Source: Lepisosteus oculatus (Eukaryota > Chordata > Actinopteri > Semionotiformes > Lepisosteidae). Taken from it: DNA of 64,000 nt. The stretch lies in assembly GCF_040954835.1 (NCBI RefSeq), contig NC_090711.1:12333001-12397000 (forward strand). The letters run 5' to 3'. Of the stretch, positions 1 through 12,815 are shown piece after piece. The translations under genes and the position numbers were made by a program. How positions within the stretch are numbered: position 1 is the stretch's first letter; each line of letters starts with the position of its first letter. The notes under the pieces are model-generated. The model saw only the letters and a list, made by a program, of their open reading frames with translations, did not search any database and was not told where the DNA came from.

Positions 1-610
1 GCAATAATATAAATGTCAAGAATCAATGTTCCGCTAACAAATCTCAGAGAACGGATTTACTGTATATTGTAACTCCCCCTCTCGCTAGTGAGTTGATATT
101 AAAACCCGTGCAGTGAAGACCCTTTGAAGCACTTGATATTATTGGCTTTTGATATTATTGTATTTCTAACGGATTTTAATTATACTGTAAACTTTTTGCT
201 GACGACTGAAATAAGGCAGCTATTAATCCCCTTTCAATTGCAAATACAGATGTAATATTCCCGCCCCCCAAAACAATACAAAAGAGCAAGTGCAATTCAC
301 AAGGGTGCAACACGACCTTTTTGTTTTTAAATCTGCTCACTGATAAGGAAAATAGCAAGTGCTGTGATGGCTGTCGCTCTAAACCGCTTATCCTACTTTT
401 TGTTCATCGATAAACAGCTCTGAATGACAATAATAACCAAATAAAGAGACTGTTGCATTAACAGCCATTTTTAATATTCGTGCAATAAATACACCCTTAA
501 GGGGAAAATGGGTTTAGAGAGCTCTTGATACAGTTGGTGCAAGATGAAAGCCTGAGTCAGAGTTAAGTGTTTGATAGCTGGATATTCGGATGGGAGATTT
601 TCTCTGTCCG
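1..610. other. tcf15 upstream flank, no gene seen
   Basis: AT-rich DNA upstream of tcf15. Short open frames here show no family resemblance and no coding character. Nothing else is recognised. Confidence 0.5.
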
Positions 611-655
611 ATTGGATTTGCATGTCTGCTGCAACCCCTCCCCTTGCGGTATAAG
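611..655 (+). promoter_or_regulatory. tcf15: Putative tcf15 core promoter
   Basis: An inverted CCAAT box (ATTGG, 611-615) is followed by an octamer-type ATTTGCAT (616-623), a C-rich stretch and TATAAG (650-655), about 315 bases before the start codon. The order and spacing fit a TATA-containing developmental promoter with transcription starting near 680. The transcription start is inferred, not seen. Confidence 0.45.
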
Positions 656-967
656 ACGTCCGCTGAGGCGCTCCGCCGGCCGCTGAGCCTGCAGAGCGCT
701 GGACCGACCTGTCTTAAGGGGATATACCGGCGGTGGCTCGTAACTGTAGAGCTGGTCTCTCACCCACACAAAAAAATAATCTTTCGTTTAAAAAAGGGGA
801 AAGAAAAGGTGTCAATCAAACATTTCCACTGACGTTTTCAAGAGGGGATTGTTTTGTTAGCCTGTGTTTTTTTTTTTCTCCTGCCTTTTCGTGCGCGCCT
901 CCTGAAGAATCTGACATAAGGGGAAACAGCTTCTGGTCCGTTGGCGAAGACCCCGGCAGCTCTCTCG

Positions 968-1456
968 ATGACGGCATTCGCCATGCTGCGGCCTATGGCA
1001 ACTCATCTCCTCTACCCCGACCTCAGCATGATGTCGGAGGACGAGGAGAACCGCAGCGAGAGCGACGGCAGCTCCGACCAGAGCTACGGCTGCTGCGCCG
1101 GAGCCGACAAACGGCGGAGAATGTCCCGAAAGGCCGGGGTCGGCGGGGTGGTCGTGGTCAAGCAGCGACATGCGGCCAACGCCAGGGAGAGGGACCGAAC
1201 CCAAAGCGTCAACACGGCGTTCACCGCGCTCCGGACCCTTATTCCCACCGAGCCGGTGGACAGAAAGCTGTCAAAGATAGAGACACTGCGCCTGGCCTCC
1301 AGCTACATCTCTCATCTGGCCAACGTGCTCTTGCTCGGAGACGGCTGCGAGGACAGCCAGCCCTGTCTCAGCGCGGTGTACGGCGCGCAGGGAGATGGAG
1401 AAGGAAGGCAGCCCCGGACCATCTGCACCTTCTGCCTCAGCAGCCAGAGAAAAGGG
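968..1456 (+). CDS. tcf15: tcf15 coding exon 1
   Basis: Encodes residues 1-163, including the whole bHLH. It ends on a complete glycine codon before a GTAAGC donor at 1457. The exon is GC-rich, unlike its surroundings. The longer open frame across 733-1557 in another phase is a shadow of this exon. Confidence 0.93.
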
Positions 1457-4400
1457 GTAAGCGTGGGTCCCTGCGTGTCCTTGCGTGTCCCTGTGAGTCT
1501 GTGGAGCCCCACCTGCGCGTTCACGTCAATGTGAGCGCAGCAGCATGTACCGACTGATCAATTTGACGCCATCGATGCCCATACCGCCATCCTTAACATT
1601 GCCTTCAACCGCGCGAACGGCAGGTGTTTCTTATAATCCCGGCAAAGGGATTTTGAGATCTTTAGCCCTACCGTGGGGAGGAAAGAACCTTTCGCTGATC
1701 ATTCCTGGAAGCTTTCCAAGCAATATAACAAAAGTCTGTTTGTCATTAGTTGATTCACTGTCAGCGCGTACAGATAAACATAAGGAAAAATGTTACCCAG
1801 AGGATAGCATTTTTTTAAATATAGATGACTTCTTCTCAAACGGACTACTGCATTCAGTATCGCCTGCTAAATTTAAAGTAAATTAATATTACTACAATAC
1901 ATTACTTAATATTCTTGCATTCACCCGCGTCGTTACTATTCTTGTTTTAATCCAATACTAAACTATTTTACGACAAAATAACCCTGAACGGGAAATAAAT
2001 CCGAACGTGGCATTAACCGGATTTTTTCTCTCCACATTGATTATCGCACCGGTTTCATTCATGTTATTTCTTCCTCTTCTTAACATAAGCGAAGACTGAA
2101 GTCAATACAGAAATAAAATTCCTTTCTGCGGATGTACAATGTTTGATATGCCGCAGGAATATTAATATATGCATTGTTTATTACATAGTATTTCCCTCTA
2201 TCAGAAGTCTGTACCCCACCTTTTACTACAGGAAATGAAAAGCTAACCTTGTCACCTTTTTCATTTACAGTGTTCACTCAGTGTAAACGGAAGAATTGGC
2301 TACACTTAGCAAAACAGATACAAATACTGTCTAGATAAAGCAATATTTTTTTTAGTACCTGTTATAATATTGTCCCCCTAAGAGAGAGGATACAATATTC
2401 AGAACTAAGAACTGATAGGCAGCTGTTAACTTAAATGTTCTAAAACTTTAGGATTGCAAAATCTGCGCGATGTTATACATACTGTACCAGTGGAGTTTCT
2501 TAGGCTACACATCCTGCACAAGGGGCAGACATGCTTGGAGATGCTACAGTTTAGTGTTTTCATTTGATACCATTCTAATAGAATACGTTCACAGCGTTCA
2601 TTTATTAGAACCAAGCTTTCTATCGTCGACGTCTTTCTGAAATCAGTTTGGCACTACAGGACTAATAAAACGCTACAGTTAAAATTACCTGTGGGCTGAA
2701 ATATTGACCTACTGTAGGTTTAGCACTTTCACCGAACAAAATAAGCCTAAGAATTGTTTTATTAATTACCTTTGTCTCTCGAATGGCAGGTTAACGCAAT
2801 GCACGCAGTTTCAATGCTTAATTTGGTCAGGAAAACGTCAGGCTAATTTAACAATACTGTACTAAATTTAAACGTATCTCCAGTGATTAATGTTCAAAGT
2901 TGGACTTGAAATCAATCAATAATCTTTGATACGTCATGCTTGTTTTTAACAATTACAGCGGCAAAATAAAAAAAAAAATTCCAGAAGTCAGAAGATTAGG
3001 ATATTTATTTCAAACCTCTAGAGTCGTAAACTTTTAAAAAGAAATACATTTAAACAAACTATTTAAAAGAACTAAATTTATTTTATGATCATGCCAAAAT
3101 TCCAAAATCAAAATATTTAAATTTGTATTTTCAGATGACAGCAGACAGTAAACTTTTAAATGACGTACCAGCATTAAGACGTTCTGCTGGAAATCATTTT
3201 AAAACATTACATTTTGTTTTGCAGTATTAGTTCATGTTCTTCAAAAAAATGCTACATGTTAAAACGCTTTTTGTTCTTGCGCTAAAATTGTTCCTTAGAC
3301 AAAATAATATCTTATTTCTCTAACTGGGTGATCTCTCCATCCCTACATTTTCATATTCCAGTTTCCTGAGTACCTTGCGTCCAAGTCGGAGAGCTACAAA
3401 GAAATTATTTTTATATAAAGTTTATTGACAGGATAAACTTCTCGAAAATGTCGCATCACCTCAGTTTTTAAGGGGGCCGTGTTAAAATATTTTCATAGTG
3501 TTTGTTTATATAAAGTTAAACAAAATGTAACACAGGTTTCATAACCAAAGAAAGAAAAAAAAGAAAGATAAATAGGAAATCCAAACTTTCTCACATTTAA
3601 ACTAAATAATTGTTAAAATTAAGCACTCTGGGTTCAGATGACGTTGGCAGCTCCTGGCTTTGTAAAATCTGCTCTTAGCCTTTAAACCTTGAAGCCGAAG
3701 AAAACGTCGTTGCTTCATATTTTATCTCTAGTGTTGTTATAGATCAGGTTGTCAAATGACAACACCACGGCCACCTACTGTAACTGTTTAGCAATAATAC
3801 ACCAACTGAAATCGCAGTCTATATTTCCCGTTATTACACGGCAGATCGCTTTTCTTTTGTTTTGCAGCATTGGTTACTGTTCTTCAAAAAATGCTAAATG
3901 TTAAAACGTTCTTCAAAAAGTGTTTAATGTTAAGGGGGCGCTGCGGTGGCTCAGTAGCTAAGCGCCTGTGGCTGGAAGGTTGCCGGTTCGTATGCAGCGG
4001 CCGGCTGAGAAATCCTACTCCGTTGGGCTCCTGAGCAAGGCCCTTAACCCCAGCTGCTCCAGGGGTGCTGTATAAATGACTGGCTCTGCACTCTGACCCC
4101 CAGCTTCTCTCCCTGTCTGTGTGTCTCATGGAGAGCAAGTTGGGGTATTCCAATTCCTAAAACGAGAAATTGTGTATGCCCAATGGAGAGATCTTACCTT
4201 ATCTTCTTGCAATTCAAGAGCATTAGGGTTATATTAATATCCCTGTTGTCACTGGTTCATGCTTTCAGCCAACAGTAACACTCGCTCAGTCGGGCCCTTC
4301 TGTACCTCACCAGTTGTAACTGTCCCAGGGCACCTCAAGCCCTGGCTGTCTGACCCGCTGGTGGGCTTCTTTCTGACCTGAACCGCGGGCTCGTTGCAGG

Positions 4401-4465
4401 TGAAGGACAGCAGGGACTGTCTGAAGATGAGGGGTGTCGGCTCGCTGCGGATGGGACGGAGGTAG
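968..4465 (+). CDS. tcf15: Transcription factor 15 (paraxis), bHLH protein; two coding exons
   Basis: This nuclear bHLH transcription factor is known in vertebrates for somite epithelialisation and paraxial mesoderm patterning. It binds E-boxes as a heterodimer with E-proteins. The coding exons 968-1456 and 4400-4465 join in phase 0 to give 184 residues (human about 199). An N-terminal block (residues 1-45, with [11 protein letters not shown] and an SYGCC motif) is followed by a basic cluster, then the bHLH at about 68-121 (basic NARERDR, helix 1 VNTAFTALR, loop PTEPVDRK, helix 2 [11 protein letters not shown]). A conserved ICTFCLS segment follows, and exon 2 supplies the short CLKMRGV tail. 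Scleraxis is the nearest alternative, but the N-terminal MTAFAMLRP block, SYGCC and the tail match TCF15. I chose the ATG at 968 because the family begins M-A-F-A-L-L-R-P. An in-frame ATG at 941 would add nine residues. The next gene downstream is csnk2a1, as in tetrapods. Confidence 0.93.
1457..4399 (+). other. tcf15 intron
   Basis: AT-rich intron between a GTAAGC donor and a TCGTTGCAG acceptor. It contains a tRNA-headed SINE near its 3' end (3934-4205). Nothing else in it is recognised. Confidence 0.8.
3934..4205 (+). mobile_element. tRNA-derived SINE (family A)
   Basis: The head reads like a tRNA gene promoter: a GGTGGCTCAGTAGCTAAG region, then a B-box-like GGTTCG. The body holds 'ctgagcaaggcccttaaccc' and a pyrimidine-rich stretch. 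A second copy in reverse orientation lies at 47950-48195, which shows that it is dispersed. The family name is not known to me. Confidence 0.7.
4400..4465 (+). CDS. tcf15: tcf15 coding exon 2 (C-terminal tail)
   Basis: A 66-base terminal coding exon (21 residues plus TAG) after a TTGCAG acceptor. It encodes [19 protein letters not shown], which corresponds to the human TCF15 tail with its R-D-L-x-x-S-C-L-K-V-R-G-V core (human from memory). It is too short to be found as an ORF by length alone. The homologous tail and matching splice phase identify it. Confidence 0.9.
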   Translation: MKDSRDCLKMRGVGSLRMGRR

Positions 4466-4880
4466 AGGGGGCCAGCAGACCCGCAGACCGTGCGGACACC
4501 GAAGTCAATGTCCTCAACTCAGGGAGTCTCCAGCTGGGCCGATCCCCAGGATAACATGCTGAAAACCAGGAGGCGCAGGGAAGAGCCATTGTGGAAAAGT
4601 GTATCATTCTGGGAAGAGAGAATATGGACCTATTTAAAAGTTGGGGATGTCCAGAACTGCACCAGCCTTGAGGGATCCAAGAGGCTCCAGTGACCTGTTT
4701 AAAGGCAGATTGCTGTTCACACTTTAATGCTGAGCATAAAGTAGTATGGCATGGCATGACCTTTTTTTATACGTGGTTCTTAATAGAGTTTTATGAATTT
4801 TGTTGTTTTTTTTATGTTTACTAGTGTGGGACAAAGTATGTATTCGCCTTTGAAATAAAATTTATTTTTTTCAAGCAGTG
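4466..4880 (+). other. tcf15: tcf15 3' UTR with polyA signal
   Basis: An AATAAA lies at 4854-4859, about 390 bases after the stop codon, followed by a T-rich stretch and a GT-containing segment. This suits a 3' end near 4875. Confidence 0.6.
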
Positions 4881-6884
4881 TTTTCAGGTGATTGTTTCTA
4901 CACAGTTTTCTTCAGACCTTTTGGATTTGTGTATCCTTGAAGTGTCAGCCCAGGCACACGTTCTTTCGGTTGCAAAGGATGTTGGCCACAAAGCTCTGTA
5001 ATGTGCTTGTCGTCGGTCGAGGCATCCACATAAGGACACTCCTGAAGTAGGAGAACAATGCCTTGGTACTGCTTTTAAAACTGAGTGGTTTTCCCCCATA
5101 GCCCTAAGTTATAGAATCCTGAAAAAGTATTCAACCCATGTTGGAAATACAAGTATAAGTCCCGGTCAGGTGCAGGTGATGTCTTAGCTGTTTATTTTGT
5201 TTTTTTTTTCAGGCAGTTGTTGAAACCTCCTAATCCGGAGGTTGGGGTTTTTATATGTTCAGCACTAGTGGCACAGCCTTGTGAAAATGTGGAAGAGTGT
5301 GCTCAGCAAGGGGAGGTCTGACCTAATGGGAGGAGAATCCAGCTGGGAATGTGGTCGGGTTAAATGGCCAAATTAATTGCCAATTTAACGTGACCATATG
5401 TACAGAGACTCGGGATTCACCTTAGGGGAGTTTGGGAGGAGTCTGGAATCCATAGAAATGGGCTTTGACACCAGCCGCCGCAGAGATGAAAAGGATTGGT
5501 TTGTAAAGTAAATACAAGATTACTGAGAGGACAAGAGTTTGCGTCAGAGGACACGATTTGTCTCAGAAGCAGGGGTCCCAGTCTTGTCCCAGAGATATGT
5601 AGCCCAGCAGGTTTTTAATTCTCTTTAACTGTGAAGATTTAGGGAAAAAAGACTAGGCTTAATGGATCCAAACTACAGAGAAACCCAATTAACAATGATG
5701 ACTAGAGCTGGGAAACCCTTGTTTGGTAGATGTGTTTTTTTTTAAATAATTTTGTATATCAGGCTCAATCTTACAATGCTTAATTAGATTTACTGCGACA
5801 GTCTAAGGATGCTCCCCGTCACAGCTAGTCTCCCTAGTGCTTGTCCATTAGCAGAAGAACTGTCGACACAATGGGCTTTTAATCAAGATGCCAAGTTGCT
5901 TTATTTACAATAGCATTTTCCGGTAAGTTTACAGGAGCTCTGAAATGCAGGACAAACAAAAGCCTAGTTCTCTCTCTACTGCCTACACTAAAAGTATCTC
6001 AAGTCACTGGACTTTGGATGGCTCCTACACTTAACGGCCACATCCACAGGCTTTTTCTTTTAACGAACAGTCTCTCAGATCTTTTGCACAGTCTTGTGCT
6101 TGTCCCTCTCAGCCGTTCAGAAGGTCTCTGATAACAAAAAAGACACAATTGTCCCAGAAACATTATGTCTTGTCCCTCAGAGAGTTTGGTTTCTATGGAA
6201 ACCTGCTCTCACTGAAAGACCTCATGTTAACAGGGATGTCAGAGCTGAGCCTACCACACCCTTCCACACATTGAGGAACACATTAAATATGGAACAGATG
6301 TGCCTCTTTTAAAATTAGATGGACGTATTGGCAGTCTAACGGCTTCCTAGGAGTTGTAGTTCTTCCCGCTGAAGCAAAAAGAGCTACAATTTCACATCCT
6401 GGCCTCAGGTGCTATTGTGAAAAACTGGAGGCATTTACTGAAATGCAAGCCATTTTTAAAATGCTGTTGTGTGTATTGGCAGAAAATGGTTCAAATTGGC
6501 TTAATTTTCCCTCCAATTTCTCATTCTCCAGATGTATGCTACTTCCAAAGCTTAAAACGAACTTAAACAATTCTTAAACAAGAATTTACTTTAAATCTTT
6601 TTTAAAGCAAGGAAATTGAAAGCCAAATCTTTTTTCCCAGAGGCAGTTTATTTTTTACTTTATTCTTTGTCTTGCAACAAAATAAATACATTTAACTTCA
6701 ATTTTATTTTTGACACTGTGCTGAAACTATGCAGGTGAACACATTTACTTTAATCTTGTCTGATCTGAAAAGAGCTCAGTGCAAAATCAAAGGGTTTCAG
6801 TCTGCATTGGAGTGAACTGCAGATTGGTAGTTGGCAGAAGAAAAATTTTGTTTAGCCCTGTTGATGCTTTTTTAGGCATAAAAT

Positions 6885-7010
6885 CCATCCCTTTTTTTCA
6901 TCCCAGATGGCATGCCAATCCATCAGAGGGCAGACACAGTTATATTCACAACCAGGACCAAATTTCTCAGTAGCCAGTTAACCTACCATTATGTTTTTGG
7001 ACAGCGAGAG
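6885..7010 (-). repeat. Fragment of a fish dispersed repeat (family B)
   Basis: Reads in reverse as part of the family seen more completely at 31468-31790. It has the 'gccaatccat...agggcag' and 'gccagttaacctacc' segments typical of that family. Confidence 0.45.
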
Positions 7011-8936
7011 AAAACTAGCGCACACTGTGGAAAAGCTATTACTTTTTATACAGTATTATTTATATAAGAAAATGTATAATCTATATTGTTATACTATATA
7101 TTACTGTCTTGCTAACAACAATAATAATAATGATAACAAAGCTAACGGAATTATTACTCTTTGACTTTTGCATCTAAATCTCACTCTGACAGATATTATC
7201 TCCTCCCTGATGCAGTTGAGATAAATGAGAAGGAGGCCAGGACATTGATGATGATCTTACAACAGTCAAGTCTGAAGTGTTGTGGCTGGTATCTACAGTA
7301 GATGTGATTATTCAGAAAGGCATCCAAACCTGAGCTTCAGATGGTAGAAGAGGGTACTCAATCTGTCGAGGGAGATGCTCAATAAGTGAGGATAATTCTA
7401 CTTTCTGGTCTTAAGGCTAAGGGGTGTATTGTGAGTATTCTCGGGCTTTTCTGTTCAAGTCTTTTCTTACATTCTTTCTTGCAATCAGTATCTCCTTCAC
7501 AGTGCTTTGTGTAGCCAGAAGTTTGAGCTGCCAATGCTTTTCTGGGCTAGAAGGCAACAGAGGAAAAGTCATTCTGTTTCCTACTGTGGGATGGTTTCAG
7601 ACAGCCGTCATTAAGACTGTGAGCTGAGATGGTGACAGTGATGATGACCTGTCTTGTCAAAAGTTAGCAATGCAAGAACAGGGGCATGTGTGTGTGTGTG
7701 CAGGTGGACAAGAATTCGACAAAAGGTCCGTATAATGACAATACCTCTTGAGCAAAGCACAGTCTAATGTCTTTTACATCTCAACCTGGTGATGTCTCTT
7801 TTAACAATGCAAAGTGCCCGACTATTTATATAGGGTCTACTTTCACCTTGTGTGCAGTTTCATTTTAGTGCCGTACTGTATAGAATTGTGAGTAAAAATA
7901 GAATGAGAGTCAATGGGAAGCCCTCATACAAACGTGTTTGTATGGGGTGGGGTGGGGGGGTATCCTTTAGGAAGACGCAGGAACTCCTTAAGGTTATGTG
8001 AGGAATGCACGCTTTTCTTCCATATAGGGCACCGAGCACAAGAAAGGGAAAAACAGGAAAGCCAAGGCGCTGCTGACACATCTCGTGGGCAGAGTGCGTG
8101 TCTCAGCCCTGGGATTGTTCTGTTCCAGATATTTCGAGATCAAAGGCTCCGAGTCACGGGACCCATGCCAGGAACCACAGAGGAATCGGTACCAGGAAGA
8201 CCAGAGCACCACTGTGTCGTGACGGGACAGCTACTACGCCCGCCTTTGATTCCAATATAGTGCCTTTTATGAGCGAGACACTCCCAGGTACTTGGCAAGT
8301 CACGGAATAACAGGAACCTCTGATATCAAACGAAATGGCGAAAACATGGCACTGAATATGCGTCAGTGGGGGAAAAACAGATACTTAAGGACGCACGGCT
8401 GTAGGTGCTGGACTTCGAGTTGCTAGGCAGTCGTGACAATGGAAGCTGCAAATGCCCACTTTTTAAGAACAGCTACTCTCTGTGATCAGAAGAGATCCTC
8501 TTTTTATTTGGAGCAGCAACCGAGGCAACAGGGGAGGAGATGTTAAAGACATTTCATTGCCAGCAACTACTGCTGCACGCTGTATTGTTGTGCATTTGAT
8601 AAATAAACTTTGATTTGATAAACTTTTGATTTGATGTGAGGGGGCATACGTAAGATTTAAGCAGCTCACCTTTGAATTTACTGGACCTTAACAGTTGATG
8701 CTACGTTACTATTGCTTTTACGCACTTCTGCCATGTACAATACCATGCAGGGTATTTTGCTGGATCAACCCATTTGCTCTTTTTTACTTCAACACGTCAA
8801 TAGAACACAAGAAATCAGTTGTTAGACTTAAGGACCCTATTTTACTCAGGTGTTAACCTTAAAATGAATAATTCCCTGTAATGCAATCTACTGTGTGTGT
8901 GTTATTTGACCCACCAGTATTATCACGAGTATGGAG

Positions 8937-9120
8937 TATTGGGCATGCAGGGCAGTGTGACAGTTAAAGCTGCCACCTCACAGTTCCAGGGCACTGGCTC
9001 TGATTGCCTTGAGCACCTGTCTGTGTGGAGTTTGCATGTCCCACCCTTATTTGTGTGGGTTTTCAGTGTGTACTCCATTTCCCTCCCACCCTCCTAGAGA
9101 CATGTAGTTAGATTTGATTG
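8937..9120 (+). repeat. Fragment of fish dispersed repeat (family B)
   Basis: Contains 'gctgccacctcacagttcc' and 'tctgtgtggagtttgcatg', shared with the copies at 27388-27710 and 31468-31790. The 3' part is lost. Confidence 0.6.
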
Positions 9121-12043
9121 CCTACTTTAGATCACCATCATTCCCAAAGCTGTGCTCTGCCTTTGCAGGGGTAACTGTGAAGACTCTCGGGCTGCAGGAT
9201 AGATCAGAGGCTTGACGTTCTGGTGAGGTCAGTTTGCTCTCAGCGAAAAAGAGCCCACAAGCACAGAACTCAAAGGCACCTTTTCAGGGCACCAGGTAAA
9301 AGCTATCAAAGGTATGTTGGATATGCACATTTTAATACAGATAATTTTTAAATATAGATCTCAATTACAGAAGTACCACTCTAAATCGCAGAGGATGTTT
9401 GTTGCTTAGAATATGGGAGAGAAGTGCCAAACGATCTACAGGACAGAACACATGCTCAGTGTAGGAAAAGCATATATTCCTGCTACATGATTTAGTTAGG
9501 CTTTCATGCACCTCCACTCTCAGACCTCCGAGAGAATGAACTGCATATCATCCATTAAATTGCACTTGAGATAACTCTTGAGGCAATGGCGATGTCCATC
9601 CCACGATAAGCTACAGAACCACAGCATATGCCCAGAAAGTTGTCTTTCTGCAGACAATCATCACTGAAACAACAAGACTCTCCTTGTCCTTCTCTTATCT
9701 TATATTTTGCCTGAAATTGTGAACTGAGGAAACGGGTCTGGTTTGAGCTGTCAAAATTGATGAGAGACTGGGAACTTGCTCTTTAAGTTTTTTTGCTTTC
9801 TGATGGATCTGGATATTTGTGGAACGCCAGGCTTTTGAGTTGGACACACTCTGCTTTTTTTGTGGGAAAAGAGGAATTTTAAAAATAAATGAACAAAGTG
9901 CTGGAGAGGGAGGAAGGTTAATAGAAATTTTCTGAGTCCCATGGGGAGTGAGCCCTTCTCAGTGTAAAAGCGTAATGGTGGTGAGAAGAAACTCTGTAGG
10001 AATTTTCTTTTCTTGCTGTTCCGCAGGTCTGGGACTTCAGCTAATGGTTGTCTGTCTGGGTGGCACACTGACTCTCCCTGCCTTTGGGACTTTCGATAAT
10101 AGCTATGTCCAGTGGATGTAACCTTGGGAGCAGAAATACTACAGACTCCTTGTATAGGTCACGGAACGGCACAAGTTCATGGTGGCTCTGCATACTTCCC
10201 TGGAGGTTTGCAGTCTGCATCCCAAAGCCTCTATCTAATTGCATCATCTTCCTTTGGGATCAGCCCAGCACATCAATGCCAAAGAGGCGAGTATTGTAGG
10301 TCAGGACTGACTACGTCAACATAAGTTTTGACACTGAGCTTATGGGTTATTTCCAGCCCTGTGGAATGAATTCTCACCTGAACCTCTGTACAGCTTAAAA
10401 AAAAAAAAAAAGGTTGTTGGAACTGAAGGAAATCCAGCAGCATTGTTTTATATCTCCCTAATGAACTCGGTCATTTTGAGCAAGCTGTGGTTTGAATTCC
10501 CCTTGAAAGTTCTTTCAGAACTGCAATGCCAGCTGGACTGGCTGAATCAGTATCACTGCAGGTCAGAAACGGAAGAAATTTTCATCCTGTTGGTGAAAAG
10601 ATAACACTCGTGTCTGCCTGTTTTTTTTTGCTGACAATTGTATGGAAAGCTCCACATGATGTGTCCTGAGTGGGTTCCACTCTCACTGAGTGCACAATGA
10701 CGCTATATGAGATATTTAAATGTGATAGACAAGGCTGCAAGAAACCTGTGGGATGAAAAAAACATTCCTCTGGAAAGAGATGAATCGAGATCGTACAGAC
10801 ACACTGCTACAAACGATAATATACAGAGCTTTAATGAACATCTTTCATTCAAAAACTAGTCTATTTAAATATTGACTTCTTTATTAAATGAATTTTCAGA
10901 AAATGTATGGACTTGAATGCCCTTACAAGCAAACAAATGCTTGGCAGTGGCATTTGAAGGGTTAAGCAGGTAACATGAAAACAGCCCTGTGCCAATAATA
11001 AGGTGGCGATTCTCCCATCCGGAATTCATGGGGACAGAAAAGCAATGTGTTTACTTTGGAGAGGTCGGACCCTGGCGCTAGTGCCCTCTCATTAGTTTTT
11101 TTTTTCTCTTTCGTTGTTTCCTAAAGCCCTGCCAAGAAATTGTTTGTGAAGTCCGAGAAGCCGCAGAGAATGGGGTCGGCGGGTTTCTGGTGTCACTGCT
11201 GTGTTTTTGCGAATCTCACGGTGGCTTTATTGAAGTCTGGTATCGATTAGTCACAGCAAACATTACCCAGCACCCTGTGCCTGGTCCCGGCTGCAGCTGT
11301 TGGAATGTCAGAGGTGTAAATCACAGGACCGGAGAGGAGGAGGGGCAGGGCAGGAGAATACTGCCAGGCAGGGAAAGACGAGCTGAATCGGGCTTCTTCA
11401 TTGTTTAACCAAGACAGAAGCCACTGGAAATGAGAGCATTATTGTTCAAATAAGATGCATTTCTGATCCACTCACGTTATCCAGCAATGGGTATTTTTAA
11501 GTAGTAGACAGAAGACTCTCTTAATGAATGTATACTGTTGTATGGCAAGGTAAAAAACAATAAAGTATAGTATATTGCAGTGCAGTCATGTTAAAAGCAT
11601 GATCCATATGCTGGAAATTCCCTGCAAACTTGTTGAAGTACAGTATATGAAGAATCATGATATACTGTACAGCTGCAGCACACTGACTATTAACAGGAAT
11701 TCATTTTTGCAAGATTAATATTTTTCTAAGAGTAATTATACATTTTTTGGACTGTATTCTTTGGATAAACCCTCAAATTAAACTGTAATGCCTAAAAACC
11801 AGAACAGAAATATAAATTAAATTTAGAATTAAGTTATGAGAGACAAGTGAAGAATTAGGGGGTCTAATCTGAGCTGGTGGAGGTGTACAAGTTAAATGCC
11901 AGAATTTTACTATCTGTTAGTAGATTGAGGTCCTGAGTCATCTTTTATAAATCAATTAGAATTTCTAAGAAAGGAGGTTAGACACTATTGCTTTTATAAA
12001 AAAAAGAGTACTAATTGTACATAGTAGGAAAAAAGGAAAAAAG

Positions 12044-12121
12044 TAATAGGCTTATTCCATGCTGAAAAGAGAAGAGAGAAAACACAAGATTTCGGCTCTG
12101 AAGCCTTCTTCAGCCTTCTTC
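12044..12121 (-). mobile_element. Penelope-like element terminal fragment
   Basis: Shares the 'ttattccatgctgaaaagag' block and a later TTTCGGCT...CTTCTTCAG block with 12737-12815, in the same orientation and about 610 bases apart. In fish genomes such blocks occur at the ends of Penelope-like retroelements. That assignment is from memory. Confidence 0.45.
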
Positions 12122-12736
12122 TAATTTTACATAATTCCAAATCATTTTGTATCCCTGGAAAAGATAGCTCACAGCGTGCACTGCAGTAACTGGCACATTG
12201 AAATAGACAAGGAGTAGTAGTCCATAACATTGCTTCAGTTTCCATTTGGTAAAAATATGTTCAAAATCATTCAACAGTATAAGGAATGCAAACAAGGATG
12301 CATTTTGATTGTTCGTTAAGGTGCTGTCATCCCATGGGAAAAAAGACCTGTAATTCCAATACAATTCTGGGAGGCTGCTTAGTAGCACCGTATGAGCAAA
12401 GTTCATTAGGTTTCACAATAAATCAGCTTTACTTGGGCTCTCCTGTCGGAATCTAAACTCAACCTATGAATGAAACGCCAAGAGAGAGCAATTCAAGTAT
12501 TGGCCGTTTACATCTCTTTAAAGCATGTCACAAGGGTATCGTTCTTCAACCTGTATATTCTCCCCAGATAGCCTTACTTAGAATTCCTCTCTGGTCACTG
12601 AAGTTGACCTCCTGAAACTGACTCTCAGCACCTGAAGGGCCTTTGTTAATAGTTCAGTTCATCATACTCAACATTTATTGTAAAAGTAGTTCAGGTGGGG
12701 GAGCTGCATCAGCATGCGTAGGCTGCAAAGGAACAG

Positions 12737-12815
12737 GTAACGGGTTTATTCCATGCTGAAAAGAGAAGAAAGGAAACACAATGTTTCGGCTGTGGCGCCT
12801 TCTTCAGGTGTCATT
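12737..12815 (-). mobile_element. Penelope-like element terminal fragment
   Basis: Second direct copy of the block at 12044-12121. The pair could be the two terminal repeats of a short non-autonomous element whose body is 12122-12736. Confidence 0.45.

Noticed and set aside
733..1557. 274-codon open frame across tcf15 exon 1
   Set aside because: It is out of frame with the bHLH protein and owes its length to the GC-rich exon. The tcf15 frame explains the region.
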